Shown here: positions 44,837 to 54,014 of the stretch, one piece after another
How positions within the stretch are numbered: the stretch's first letter is position 1
Layout: each line of letters opens with the position of its first letter
NCBI GenBank assembly: GCA_039583875.1
Contig: CM077147.1
Coordinates: forward strand, 111,534,440 to 111,598,439
Direction: 5' to 3'
Length of the DNA: 64,000 bases
From: Platanthera guangdongensis
Taxonomy: Eukaryota > Streptophyta > Magnoliopsida > Asparagales > Orchidaceae
The notes under the pieces: generated by a model
Told to the model about the DNA's origin: nothing
The model's database searches: none
The model's input: the letters and a program-made list of their open reading frames with translations, nothing else
Position numbers and translations under genes: made by a program

Positions 44837-45326
44837 TGTTGGGTTTTACTAGACGACATAATAGTTGTACGGGTAGCGGAAAAAGAGAACAAGAAAACAC
44901 AAAAGTTTGGTTCTAGCAATATCCATAAATCAAGAAGTAAATCTTGTTGTAAATAAAATTACATTTGAGGGATTGAGTCTATACTCAACCAAGATGCTCC
45001 AGAAAAATCAGCCGGCCACTTAGCGGCATGAGTTCTGAGCATAGCAATAATGTTCGCGCCTCTATAGTAAATCCACAAGATCGGGAGAACCCGCAGTCAC
45101 TTGTGGAACAAGTATTGGTTCGGGAGAGGACACTCAGGGTATCCACACACCGCTAGATCTGTTAGTGGAGAGGTGGCAGTGACACTCACCGAGATCGGGA
45201 TCGACGACAGTCACGGGATCGGCGGAACTGCTCCCGTCGAGCTTTTAGGGTTTCGGTCTTTTCGCACAGTGTGGCTTGTGTGCTTGACAGAATAATTGCT
45301 ACACACAGAAACCCTAAAAAACATCA

Positions 45327-45334
45327 TATTTATA
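45327..45334 (-). promoter_or_regulatory. E4 LTR TATA box
   Basis: The minus strand reads GGGTATAAATATG, about 80 bp downstream of the motif array in transcription sense. The other LTR has GCATAAAAAG here, degraded. Confidence 0.6.
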
Positions 45335-45414
45335 CCCAAGGAATAAACAGAGTTGTCCCTGTCGCTATTGGCAGACCCAGACTTTGAATCCAGAAATTCG
45401 ACCAGAAAACTCTT

Positions 45415-45980
45415 GTCTCGGCGAATCATCGAGTATCTATAGCATACACGACGAATCGTCGAGTATCAATACATACTCGACGAATCGTCGGGTATCTATA
45501 GGATACACGACGAACTCAACGCCATCCTCAACTGAGTCAACGCTTGACTCTACGTAGGCATTGAGTGGACTCAACGCTCTCAACTCAATTTGTGTCACAC
45601 TCGATGAATCGTCGAATAGCGTTGAGTGCACTCAACAGACTCAATGCCTAAAGGCAGATTTGTCGAATGGCATTGAGTACACTCAATGCACTCCACGCCT
45701 AAGTGCTAGATTCATCATGTAAACTCTTTACTCGATTAAGGCGTTGAGTGAGCTCAACGCACTCAATGCCTGAGACCCAGACTCGTCGAAACAACTACTT
45801 GACTCGAGGAATCATCGAGTATAGTCAATGCACTCAACGCTTAAGTGCCACACTCGCCGAATCAACACTTTGACTAGACGAATCGCTGAATATAATCAAC
45901 ACAGTCAACTCCGTCATTTGAAGAGTTAACGCTTAACTCGACGAAGGCATTGACTGGTCTTGACGCACTCGATGCTTTTA
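45415..45980. repeat. E4 LTR array: CGACGAATCGTCGAG and GCGTTGAGTGCACTCAACGC motifs
   Basis: Two interleaved palindrome families occur. The first has ACGACGAATCGTCGAGTATC-like sites (45420-45515 and later). The second has inverted GCRTTGAGTG / CACTCAACGC pairs (from about 45520 to 45960). The counterpart is at 61792-62352. Confidence 0.85.
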
Positions 45981-46144
45981 GCCGGATTGAGATAAGTCTG
46001 TTCAACTCATCATATGAGTCAAACCATACAAATCCAATCCCCCAATTTATCCACAATCTTATGTGCAACCCTGATAGGCTCATACTGAGTTGACAGTGAG
46101 GTCACATGCGTGATCACTTCTAGATCACAATGGTAACACCAACA

Positions 46145-46158
46145 GTCTCCCACTTGAT
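46145..46158 (-). other. E4 polypurine tract
   Basis: The minus strand reads ATCAAGTGGGAGAC immediately before the LTR start TGTTGGTGTTACC. Confidence 0.8.
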
Positions 46159-47127
46159 CTTGAAAGTATTAAACAAAGGCTTCACAAATAATGAGAGGAA
46201 TCTAGTAATATATCATTACTCCCCAAAGAGTAAGAGTTTATAAAACTCAAAAGCCATTGTGAACAATGTTATAGTGTTGTCATGTCCTTCGTCCCTTATA
46301 TCCTGATAGAGCTAGAGGTATGGACCATATCACGCTCATAATGGTTCAGTCCCAGATTCCTGATCTAGAATGAAATTCCAGAAATTGGTGAGCCCAATAT
46401 TATATATTGACTCGACCAAGCATGGTCATGCATTTCTCAGTCTCATTCCATCAAGGGTCCCATGGATGCAACTCCTGTCATAAAGGAGGACAAATCCCAT
46501 ATCTGCTCACATGCAAACACCCAAATGATTAGTAACGTACCCAATAACCACCTTTATCATCCAATTTTCTCAAGGCTGGACTTTTGATAGCATCAAAGCA
46601 TGTCCTTCCTCACTCGATGAATGTTGTGACTTCAGGTCAAAGGACCACAAACACCATTACCACTTGAGCCATACTTGTGACATGTTTATATAACAATCCA
46701 CAAAGTATTCTCATGGTGGATATGTCTAGTACAACATGTTCATAACAAGTAGCCAGGTGATGAATTGTTATCACAATATCATGACTTGTGAGGATGGGTA
46801 ATTAGTCAACGCACATGCTATTCTTAAAGGTAACATCATCGCCCTTAGCTTCTAAGATGATATAACGACCAGGGTAAGAATGAAGCATCTGAAATAATAG
46901 GTTCTCACAATCAAGTCACTACTTGACCTATGGAAGCAAACACCCAAAAGGCATTTATTTAGTTAACTACTCTATCACAATAGAAATAATAACATAATAG
47001 GAGAACTTTCCAAAATACACAAATGAAATACATACAATACTTTATTCATCAAATAAAATATTACAGCCAACAAACATACAATCCACAAGACTCCTACTAG
47101 ATTTGATCATTCAGGTATCGTATACCC
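46159..47127 (-). other. E4 3' untranslated region
   Basis: About 970 bp between RNase H and the polypurine tract. No protein-like frame is seen on either strand. Confidence 0.6.
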
Positions 47128-47636
47128 ATAGATCTAACATGACCATCATGCTTTCTCTGTGCGAGAGGCTTTGTTAGTGGATCCGCAATGTTCTACTCAG
47201 TCGACACTCTGTTAATGCTCACATCTCCTCAATCGACAATCTCTCAAATAAGATGGAACTGCCGAAGTATGTGATTGGAGGGCTGATGAGATCTAGGTTT
47301 CGAAGCAAGTGCAATTGCACCGTTGTTGTCACAGTAGAGATCTAAAGATGAACAATACTGGGAACTACATCTAACTCATCAATTAAATTTTCTAATCCAT
47401 ATATCCTCCTTCGCTGCATTTGCAGCGGCGATATACTCGGCCTCAATTATAGAATCAGCAATTGTCTCCTGTTGGGAACTTTTCCAGTTAACAGCACCTC
47501 CATTAAGGCAAAATATGAAACCTGACTGAGACTTTAAGTCGTACCTATCAGTCTGGAAGCTAGCATCTTTGTAACCCCTTACATCGAGCTCTTCCTCTCC
47601 ACCAAATACCAAGAATGTATCCTTAGTCCTTCGCAA
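47128..47636 (-). pseudogene. E4 RNase H
   Basis: The frame 47636-47379 reads 'ELDVRGYKDASFQTDRYDLKSQSGFIFCLNGGAVNWKSSQQETIADSIIEAEYIAAANAAKE', with the conserved D, E and S/T positions of copia RNase H. It continues with stops to 'DNNGAIALASKPRSHQPSNHI' and 'NIADPLTKPL' near 47140. The usual STTEAEY reads SIIEAEY. Confidence 0.85.
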
Positions 47637-47641
47637 GTACT

Positions 47642-48547
47642 TCAGGATATTATTAACGACAATCCAGTGACTTTTATCGGATCATACTGATACATGCTAG
47701 TCTTACTAAAGGCATTAAAGACATCGTGTCTAATGCATATCATTCCATAAAAGATTAACCCAATTGCTGAAGCATATGGAATCAACTCCATGCGGTCCTT
47801 ATCTTCACGAGACTTAGGGCAATTGTCCTTAGAGAGACTAACACCATGCAACATGGGTAAGAATCCTTTTTGAGACTCAAGCATGTTGAACTGCTTCAAC
47901 ACCTTGTCAATGTATGTACTTTGGGTCAAACACAACAACTTCTTCAATTTATCTCTATAGATCTTAATACCAAGTATGTAAGTCTCTTCACCTAAGTCCT
48001 TCATTGAAAAGTAGTTCCCTAGGTTGTTCTTAACAACTTATAAGGTCATTTTGTCATTTCTGATCAGTAGTATGTCATCTACATACAATATCAGAAAGAT
48101 AACTATGCTCCCACTAATCCGTTTGTAAACACACGGTTCATCCTCGTTCATAATAAAACCAAATTCTTTGATCTCTTCATCGAAATGAAGATTTCAAATT
48201 TGAGAATCCTGTTTTAATCCATAAATGGAGCTCTACAGCTTGCACATTTTAGTGGCTTCAACTAGAGAGATAAAACCCTTGGGTTGTGTCATATACACTT
48301 CCTCAAGGAGATTCCCATTTAGGAAAGCCATTTTGACATCCATCTGCCAGAACTCGAAGTCATAATACGCAACAATAACAAGCAAAATTCTGATGGACTT
48401 AACCATGGCAATAGGGGAAAAGGTCTCATCATAGTCAATATCATGAATTTGCTTGAAACCCTTAGCCACCAGTCGCTCTTTGAATGTCTGTACATTCCCA
48501 TCCATGTCGATATCTTCTTGAAGGCCCACCTGCACCGTATGGGTCAT
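47642..48547 (-). pseudogene. E4 reverse transcriptase
   Basis: Pieces are 48547-48233 ('FKERLVAKGFKQIHDIDYDETFSPIAMVKSIRILL', 'WQMDVKMAFLNGNLLEEVYMTQPKGF'), then in another frame about 48230-48010 with an intact YVDD site near 48065-48080, and 48004-47642 ('MKDLGEETYILGIKIYRDK', 'IGLIFYGMICIRHDVFNAF'). Frameshifts separate the pieces. The catalytic motif survives, but the gene cannot yield a full enzyme. Confidence 0.87.
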
Positions 48548-49045
48548 ACCCCTTCAGGAGGTTCTACCGAGGTCCAAACTTGGTTTTCATACATGGAGTC
48601 CATTTCATATTTCATAGCCTCAAGCCACTTCTCGCGATCCGGACCACTCATGGCCCCTTGGTAGGTTGCTGGTTCATCACTATGATCCATAAGAAACACA
48701 TTACCTATTTGAGACACGAGAAATCCATCTCTTAGGCTCAAATCTTGTTCTACCAGATCTACGTGGAACTTGTATTTCCTGAGCAGGTTCTCCAGCTACA
48801 ACAACTTGTAGTCCTAACTCAGGTTCCAATTCCGATTCATTCATGTTTTGTGGTTCTTGAACTTCTTCAAGTTCTACCCTAGCAGCCTTTGTACTTAAGA
48901 ACTCTTCCTCAATAAAGAGGTCAATCCACTCATCAAACACTTTACCCTCAGACGGTAGGTAGAAATAGTAATGTTTAGTTTCCTTGAGATACCCCATAAG
49001 ATAACACTTATCTGATTTGGGTTCCAGCTTGTCCGGCATTTGATG
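48548..49045 (-). pseudogene. E4 integrase C-terminal and linker region
   Basis: Frames 49039-48701 ('PDKLEPKSDKCYLMGYLKETKHYYFYLPSEGKVF', 'RRSGRTRFEPKRW') and 48741-48544 ('DHSDEPATYQGAMSGPDREKWLEAMKYEMDSMYENQVW') join the integrase to the RT start. They are typical of Angela-like polyproteins, with frame changes. Confidence 0.82.
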
Positions 49046-49252
49046 TCACACGTATGCCTCATAGCCCCAAACCTTTATGAACAACATAGTAGGATGCTTC
49101 CTAGTCCATATCTCATATGTTGTCATTAGAATCGCTTTAGTTGGATCACGATTTAGTGTAAAAGCAGCAGTTTCTAGTGAAAAACCCCAAAAGGAAGCAG
49201 GCAAATCTGCATGACTCATCATCGATCGTATCATGTCAAATAGTGTACTATT
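49046..49252 (-). pseudogene. E4 integrase, part downstream of E3
   Basis: The minus strand from the E3 edge reads NSTLFDMIRSMMSHADLPASFW and 'LETAAFTLNRDPTKAILMTTYEIWTRKHPTM', the second half of the integrase core. It follows directly from 'GLSERRN' on the other side of E3 (58430-58500). Confidence 0.9.
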
Positions 49253-49585
49253 TGTTGGGTATTGTATCCACAATGTACCTGATTTGAAGAAGCCCCTGGA
49301 CAAGCTAAGGTCACTAGACTATGTATTTGATAAACTTTTTCAAGGTGTACTTGCAGTTTCTCCACGCTAAGTGCACACCAATGTCAGGGTGCAGTAGGTC
49401 AATATACACGGGTCTGCACGACGTAATCCCTCGTTGAGCAGATCAGTGTGTTGGCCTATGTGTACTCTCTCTATTGGAGGGCACTTACTTTCAAGTACAG
49501 GGCCGCTCATATGCAAGAGAAGACAAGGAGCATGGAGGATCAAGGAGCAGCTCCTAGGTGGAAGACGAAAAATCGTCCAAGGCAA

Positions 49586-49902
49586 ATTCGACGAGAATCA
49601 CCAAGTGATTCTCGCCGAATCGGCGAGAATCACTAGGTGATTCTCGTCGAATCGTCGAGAATCATCAGTGATTCTCGCCGACTCCTTCTAGCCATCTCAA
49701 AATGGTGCCAAGTAAGATTCGGCGAGAATCACTTGTAATTCCCGCCGAACCTGTGGTCAAGCAGCCCATGAATACCAAGTAAAATTCGTTGAGAATCAAC
49801 AAGTGATTCGACGAGAATCACAAACGATTCTCGACGAATCGTCGAGAATCACTTGGTGATTCTCGCCGATTCGTCGAGAATCGTCTGCGATTCCCGCCGA
49901 TT
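49586..49902. repeat. E3 LTR array of GATTCTCG-N-CGA palindromes
   Basis: Ten or more inverted pairs of GATTCTCG(C/A/T)CGA and TCG(A/G/C)CGAGAATC occur, for example CTCGCCGAATCGGCGAGAAT and CTCGACGAATCGTCGAGAAT, within 320 bp. Longer imperfect hairpins are possible between neighbours. The counterpart is at 57095-57411. Confidence 0.88.
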
Positions 49903-50050
49903 TTGACTTGGCGCTTTCTCAGTTAATTTCCTGAACCGGATTCTGTCTCAGCTAATTCCCTGAACCGGATTCTGCCGCTGTTTAATATCTGGACCGGGAT
50001 TTGGGGATTATTTCTGTGGGTCCCACAAACGGTCTTATTGGGGGTAGCTA

Positions 50051-50061
50051 TAGTATTTATA
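50051..50061 (+). promoter_or_regulatory. E3 LTR TATA-like box
   Basis: TAGTATTTATAC about 150 bp downstream of the array. It is a weaker match than in E2. Confidence 0.45.
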
Positions 50062-50916
50062 CTCGGGTATTTTGAACAGTACACCATGGAGAAAGAACCC
50101 GAGCACGAAACCCTAAAATCGCGATCTCTCTTCTCCGCCGCCGCCGTCGCGCTCGGGCTAGTACGTCGCCTCCGCCGATCGTTCTCCTTCCCGATCTCCG
50201 GCGACAGAAGCTTAGCAAAGCTTGCGTCTCACGTGTCTATCCAGAGATCTCTTGTCTCTCGATTTGTTGACCGGGAAAACTTCCCCGTCCGAATCGATCG
50301 AGACGACCGATCCTAGAGTGACCGTTGGTAGACCTAGTTTGCTTCGCAAAGAAGTTTGGATCTCAAAGCACTACAGCAGCGCACCTTCGTCGCCGCCAAC
50401 TCCGAACCAAGCCGCCGCTCGGATTGCCGCCGCCGGTTTCGGGAGATCCTCTCCAAGAGAGACCAAGGTTGTAGACTCCTCATCGACCTCGAGAACACGT
50501 CGTCGAACGAAGAGGAACACCGTAGTCTCCGAAAGAAGTTTGTATTTCATATACATTCCATATTTACTTTTGTTGTAAAGGGACTTTTTTCCGTGTTGTA
50601 AGGGTTGGGTGCAACCCAGTTTGTGGGAGTGTTGACTCTCACGTGTGGAAGGGATCCTTCCGTTAGTGCAGGGATTGGATTTCAATCCCGTTGGTGAAGT
50701 GACCGAGTCGTCCCTTGTTGGGGAGATAGGTCGAAGGGGGAAAGTGGATGTACCCAAGTCGGGGAACCATTATAAATTTGCTGTGTTTTCTGTGTGCTGT
50801 GTTTGTTGTTTTATTGTGCAGGTACATCTGTAAATTCCGCAAAAGAACCACACGTCACCTATTCCCCCCCCCCCCCCCCATAGGTGCACATAGCCGACAC
50901 TAAGTGGACTTTCAAG

Positions 50917-50928
50917 TGGTATCAGAGG
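50917..50928 (+). other. E3 primer binding site, initiator tRNA-Met
   Basis: TGGTATCAGAGG two bases after the 5' LTR. Confidence 0.96.
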
Positions 50929-50977
50929 GAGGTTCCTCAACAAAAAGGCTAACACCTTGAGGTGAATCCTGCCACTA

Positions 50978-51922
50978 GTGTCAACAAGGAGACATACATC
51001 TACTATGGACGGGCTCAAGTACTCCGGCAAGATCCCAGTGTGCAACAGACTCAACTTTCCTATCTGGAAGGAAAGAATCAGGTTCTACATGGAAGCAGTG
51101 GACCCTCGACTGTTCATGATCGTGCTGGAGGGACCTTATGTCCCCACTAAGGCCTCCACCATTGATCCCACCAAGAAAGTGCCGAAGACACTCTCTGAAA
51201 TGGATAAGGATGAGATGGTCCTAGTGAGCCTTGACATGAAGGCAAGAAACATCCTGGTCAGTGCAGTTGATGACTCGATGATGCAAAACTTCAGCAACTG
51301 CAGGACAGCTCAGGAGATATGGCAGTGTCTGATCATTCTAATGGAGGGCACAGATGAAGTAAGGGATGATCGGAGATCCCTCCTGAACCAGAAGTATGAG
51401 GCCTTCCGGCAAGGGCCTAAGGAAGAGATCGGAGTCACATACGAGAACTTCCTGAAGATTGTCAACGCCCTCAAGGGCTATGGAAGAGTGTTCACCAATG
51501 GTGAACTCAATGACAAATTCCTTAGGTCCCTTACTAAGGAATGGGACACAAAGATCTGCGCCATCAGAGAATTTGGCAGACTAGCAGAAACTGATCCACA
51601 AATCCTGTTCGGGAAGCTGATGTCCTATGAACTTCAGCTGAACACCAGGAAGGCAGAGGAAGAAGCAGAGAAGGCTGCTGCTAAAGAAAAGACTGTGGCC
51701 CTAAAAGCCAGTCACTCCAGAAAAGGGAAGGGTGCGGTGTCATACCGTGCCATAAATAAGGAAGAAGAGGAGGACTCCCATTCATGCTCCTCCAGCTCAG
51801 AACTGTCGGAAGAGGATTTCTCCCTCATCACTCGAGAGTTCAAGAAATTCCTCAAGATGAGGAATCAAAGAAAGAGAGACGGCTCCTCTTCCAGACATCA
51901 GAAGAAAAAACTACTCTTCTGA
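50978..51922 (+). CDS. E3 gag, first part
   Basis: 314 residues. The likely true start is the in-frame Met at 51005 (MDGLKYSGKIPVCNRLNFPIW), because the first nine codons do not resemble relatives. The gag domain is close to that of E2 ('IWKERIRFYMEAVDPRLFMIVLEGPYVP', 'LNQKYEAFRQGPKEEIGVTYENFLKIVNAL', '[23 protein letters not shown]'). It ends at TGA 51920-51922 by a frameshift just before the first zinc knuckle. Confidence 0.88.
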   Translation: MSTRRHTSTMDGLKYSGKIPVCNRLNFPIWKERIRFYMEAVDPRLFMIVLEGPYVPTKASTIDPTKKVPKTLSEMDKDEMVLVSLDMKARNILVSAVDDSMMQNFSNCRTAQEIWQCLIILMEGTDEVRDDRRSLLNQKYEAFRQGPKEEIGVTYENFLKIVNALKGYGRVFTNGELNDKFLRSLTKEWDTKICAIREFGRLAETDPQILFGKLMSYELQLNTRKAEEEAEKAAAKEKTVALKASHSRKGKGAVSYRAINKEEEEDSHSCSSSSELSEEDFSLITREFKKFLKMRNQRKRDGSSSRHQKKKLLF

Positions 51923-52162
51923 CAGGTATGCATCTAAACCTAACAAACATCGTTCTTCTGATATTATTTGCTTTGGATGCAATAAGCCAGGTCACATCGT
52001 GGCCGACTGCCATCAAAGCAAAAGAGATAAAGGGAAAGGAGAGGAGCCCAAATCCTCCAGAGATAAGAAGAAGGAGCGGAGCTACATCGCTAGAAGACCA
52101 AAGACCTAAGTGAGTCTGATTCCTCAGACTCCAGTGATGATGAGGAAGCCTACTTCGGGCTG
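51923..52162 (+). pseudogene. E3 gag, zinc-knuckle segment in a shifted frame
   Basis: The frame starting near 51957 encodes CFGCNKPGHIVADC, a perfect CX2CX4HX4C nucleic-acid-binding knuckle, then a Lys-rich stretch, and stops near 52109. After that the original gag frame resumes (acidic 'SDSSDSSDDEEAYFG'). Two compensating frameshifts therefore bracket this piece. Confidence 0.82.
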
Positions 52163-53287
52163 GTGGGTCGCTCAGACTCAGAAGGAGAATGCCCCCCATT
52201 TACTGGGAAGGTAAAAGCTCACACCCCTCTCTCCGACTCCGACTCTGATCCTGAGTCTCAGGATGATGAACCTGAGGATGGCCCTTCGGCCCGCGAAGCT
52301 GAACTCCTCGAAAAGTATGAGCTTCTGCTCAACACTTTCGACGAGTGCCGCAAGAGACTGAAGGCTGAGAAGAAGGAAGTAAAATTCCTTAAAGGTGAGT
52401 GTGTATCCCTAAGGGAAGAGGTCACTAGCTTGATCTCTCTCAGACAGGAGCACCTTGACCTAACTTCAAAGCACTCAGAGTCCTTGAAGCTCCTTGATCT
52501 CAAGCAGGAGGAAGTCAACAAATTGGAAGAACTACTTACGGCAGAAAGGAAGATCGTACAGAGCTTCTCTATGCCAAAAACAGTGCTTCCAGTCGTTGAC
52601 ACCTTCTCTGCTCAGGCCAAAGGAGCTGGCTTGGGGCATATTGGGGCATCTGGTTCTTCATCTAGGAGGAAAAAGAACCAGAGGAAGAATAAGTCCGCCA
52701 AGAAGGCCTCTGCTGATGAAAAGGGGAAGGCTACTCTTAGTCCTGTTGCGTTCAGAAAGCCTGGCTTTCCTTGCAACCAACATGACTTTGAGTCAACATT
52801 TGGGCATCATTTCCGGCCCTCGGTTGCAAAGCCTAAGAGCCGGTATGACGGTTGGAACTTCCCCCGGAACTTTGGTGAGAGTGCCTTCAAGGCACCTTAT
52901 GAGGAGATCCACATAGGAAGTTATGGTCCGTTCTCTAGCGGCCATAACGGAATGCAGGCGCCAAAAGTCAAGCCTGTTATTCAGAAGGTGACAAAGTCAT
53001 GTGACTGCCGTCACCATGAGGCCTCCACCTCCAGATCTAAGGCCCCAGCTGTACCCGTTGTTCCCAGGGTAAGGCAGGAGCCTCGAAAGAGATACAACAG
53101 GTTCGACTGTTGGTGTTGTGGCAGAATCGGTCACTTTGCCGTGGATTGTTGGTTTAATCCAAGGAACTACGAGACTCCCTATGTTAACAATGCGAGACCG
53201 ACCACTCGTAGGGTTAACCAACCGAGGGGGAGTGTGCTAACCAGGAATCTAGGACCCAAGTTCGATTGGGTTCCTAAGGCAAATTAA
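52163..53287 (+). CDS. E3 gag, second part: coiled coil and second zinc knuckle
   Basis: The 374-residue frame is acidic at first. It then has a long heptad-rich helix of about 85 residues ('EAELLEKYELLLNTFDECRK...LKAEKKEVKFLKGE...LDLKQEEVNKLEELLTAE'), a basic stretch (SSSRRKKNQRKNKSAKK) and a second zinc knuckle CWCCGRIGHFAVDCW (about 317-331). It ends at TAA 53285-53287. E1 has the same coiled coil; E2 lacks it. The coiled coil probably serves gag assembly (inference). Confidence 0.85.
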   Translation: MGRSDSEGECPPFTGKVKAHTPLSDSDSDPESQDDEPEDGPSAREAELLEKYELLLNTFDECRKRLKAEKKEVKFLKGECVSLREEVTSLISLRQEHLDLTSKHSESLKLLDLKQEEVNKLEELLTAERKIVQSFSMPKTVLPVVDTFSAQAKGAGLGHIGASGSSSRRKKNQRKNKSAKKASADEKGKATLSPVAFRKPGFPCNQHDFESTFGHHFRPSVAKPKSRYDGWNFPRNFGESAFKAPYEEIHIGSYGPFSSGHNGMQAPKVKPVIQKVTKSCDCRHHEASTSRSKAPAVPVVPRVRQEPRKRYNRFDCWCCGRIGHFAVDCWFNPRNYETPYVNNARPTTRRVNQPRGSVLTRNLGPKFDWVPKAN

Positions 53288-53307
53288 TTTTGTTTTGCAG
53301 GAATGTC
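53285..53307 (+). other. E3 gag/pol junction: stop, +1 frame change, splice-acceptor-like site
   Basis: Gag ends in TAA. TTTTGTTTTGCAG follows at once, and the pol frame (+1 relative to gag) is open through it (VLQECPKATK). The T-rich CAG could be a 3' splice site, or the junction could simply be a mutation; no donor was identified. Confidence 0.35.
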
Positions 53308-54014
53308 CAAAGGCCACCAAAACGCCAATCTGGTATTTGGACAGTGGATGCTCCCGGCATATGACCGGGACAAGAAGCCTGCTGCGTGATTACACTCCAG
53401 TCGAGAATGGACCCAAAGTCATCTTTGGAGGGTCAGATCGAGGAGTCACCAGAGGTTATGGTATGATTTCCAACGGTATAATCTCTATCACCGACGTGGC
53501 TTATGTTGAAGGGTTAAATCATAACCTGATCAGTGTAAGTCAGTTATGTGATAAAGGTTATGACGTTAAGTTCTGCAAGGATAAATGTCTGATAATTTCA
53601 CGTACCTCCTCTGAGACGGTATTATCAGGCATTAGGAGCAGAAATATCTTCTGCTTAGATTTTCTTAGTATAGATTCATCTACCCCCGTATGCCTTGTGG
53701 CAACAGGCAGTGCTTCTCTTTGTGAACAATGGCACAAGAGATTGGCACATATTAATTATAAGACAATTAGTATGCTATTTTCTAAGAATTTAGTAAGAGA
53801 TGCTCCCAGTATCAAGTGCATCAAGGATAGCCCCTGTCATGCATGCCAGATGGGCAAACAGACACGGGCTACCTTTAAGAGCATTGCAGACAAAGACTCT
53901 TCCCGATGTCTTTACCTGCTACATATGGACTTGTTTGGCCCAATGCAAGTTCATAGCTTGGGAGGCAAGTCATATACGCTAGTGATAGTTGATGATCACT
54001 CACGGTTTACATGA
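53295..54014 (+). CDS. E3 pol, first part: protease and start of integrase
   Basis: The protease motif [18 protein letters not shown] is intact (about residues 13-30). The frame continues with 'VAYVEGLNHNLISVSQLCDKGYDVKF', the integrase zinc segment ('WHKRLAHINYKTISML...CHACQMGKQTRATF') and the core start '[32 protein letters not shown]'. It stops at TGA 54012-54014, where E2 has Trp in RFSWVFFLK: a single nonsense mutation. Confidence 0.9.
   Translation: MQECPKATKTPIWYLDSGCSRHMTGTRSLLRDYTPVENGPKVIFGGSDRGVTRGYGMISNGIISITDVAYVEGLNHNLISVSQLCDKGYDVKFCKDKCLIISRTSSETVLSGIRSRNIFCLDFLSIDSSTPVCLVATGSASLCEQWHKRLAHINYKTISMLFSKNLVRDAPSIKCIKDSPCHACQMGKQTRATFKSIADKDSSRCLYLLHMDLFGPMQVHSLGGKSYTLVIVDDHSRFT

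Larger units (their letters stand above)
44837..46144 (-). repeat. E4 3' LTR
   Basis: 1308 bp from TGTTGGGTTTTACTAG to GGTAACACCAACA on the plus strand, matched by 61213-62517. TATA box on minus at 45327-45334, motif array at 45415-45980. Confidence 0.9.
49253..50914 (+). repeat. E3 5' LTR
   Basis: 1662 bp from TGTTGGGTATTG to TGGACTTTCA. Palindrome array at 49586-49902, TATA-like box at 50051-50061, C-run near the 3' end. Confidence 0.95.

Noticed and set aside
50038..50833. Arg/Ser-rich frames in the E3 LTR (and 57731-58343)
   Set aside because: They are in the LTR leader on both strands, duplicated because the LTR is duplicated, with no relation to known proteins.
53285..53295. Programmed ribosomal frameshift at the E3 gag/pol boundary
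   Set aside because: No slippery heptamer or obvious pseudoknot was seen; E3 gag has other plain frameshifts, so decay or splicing is at least as likely.
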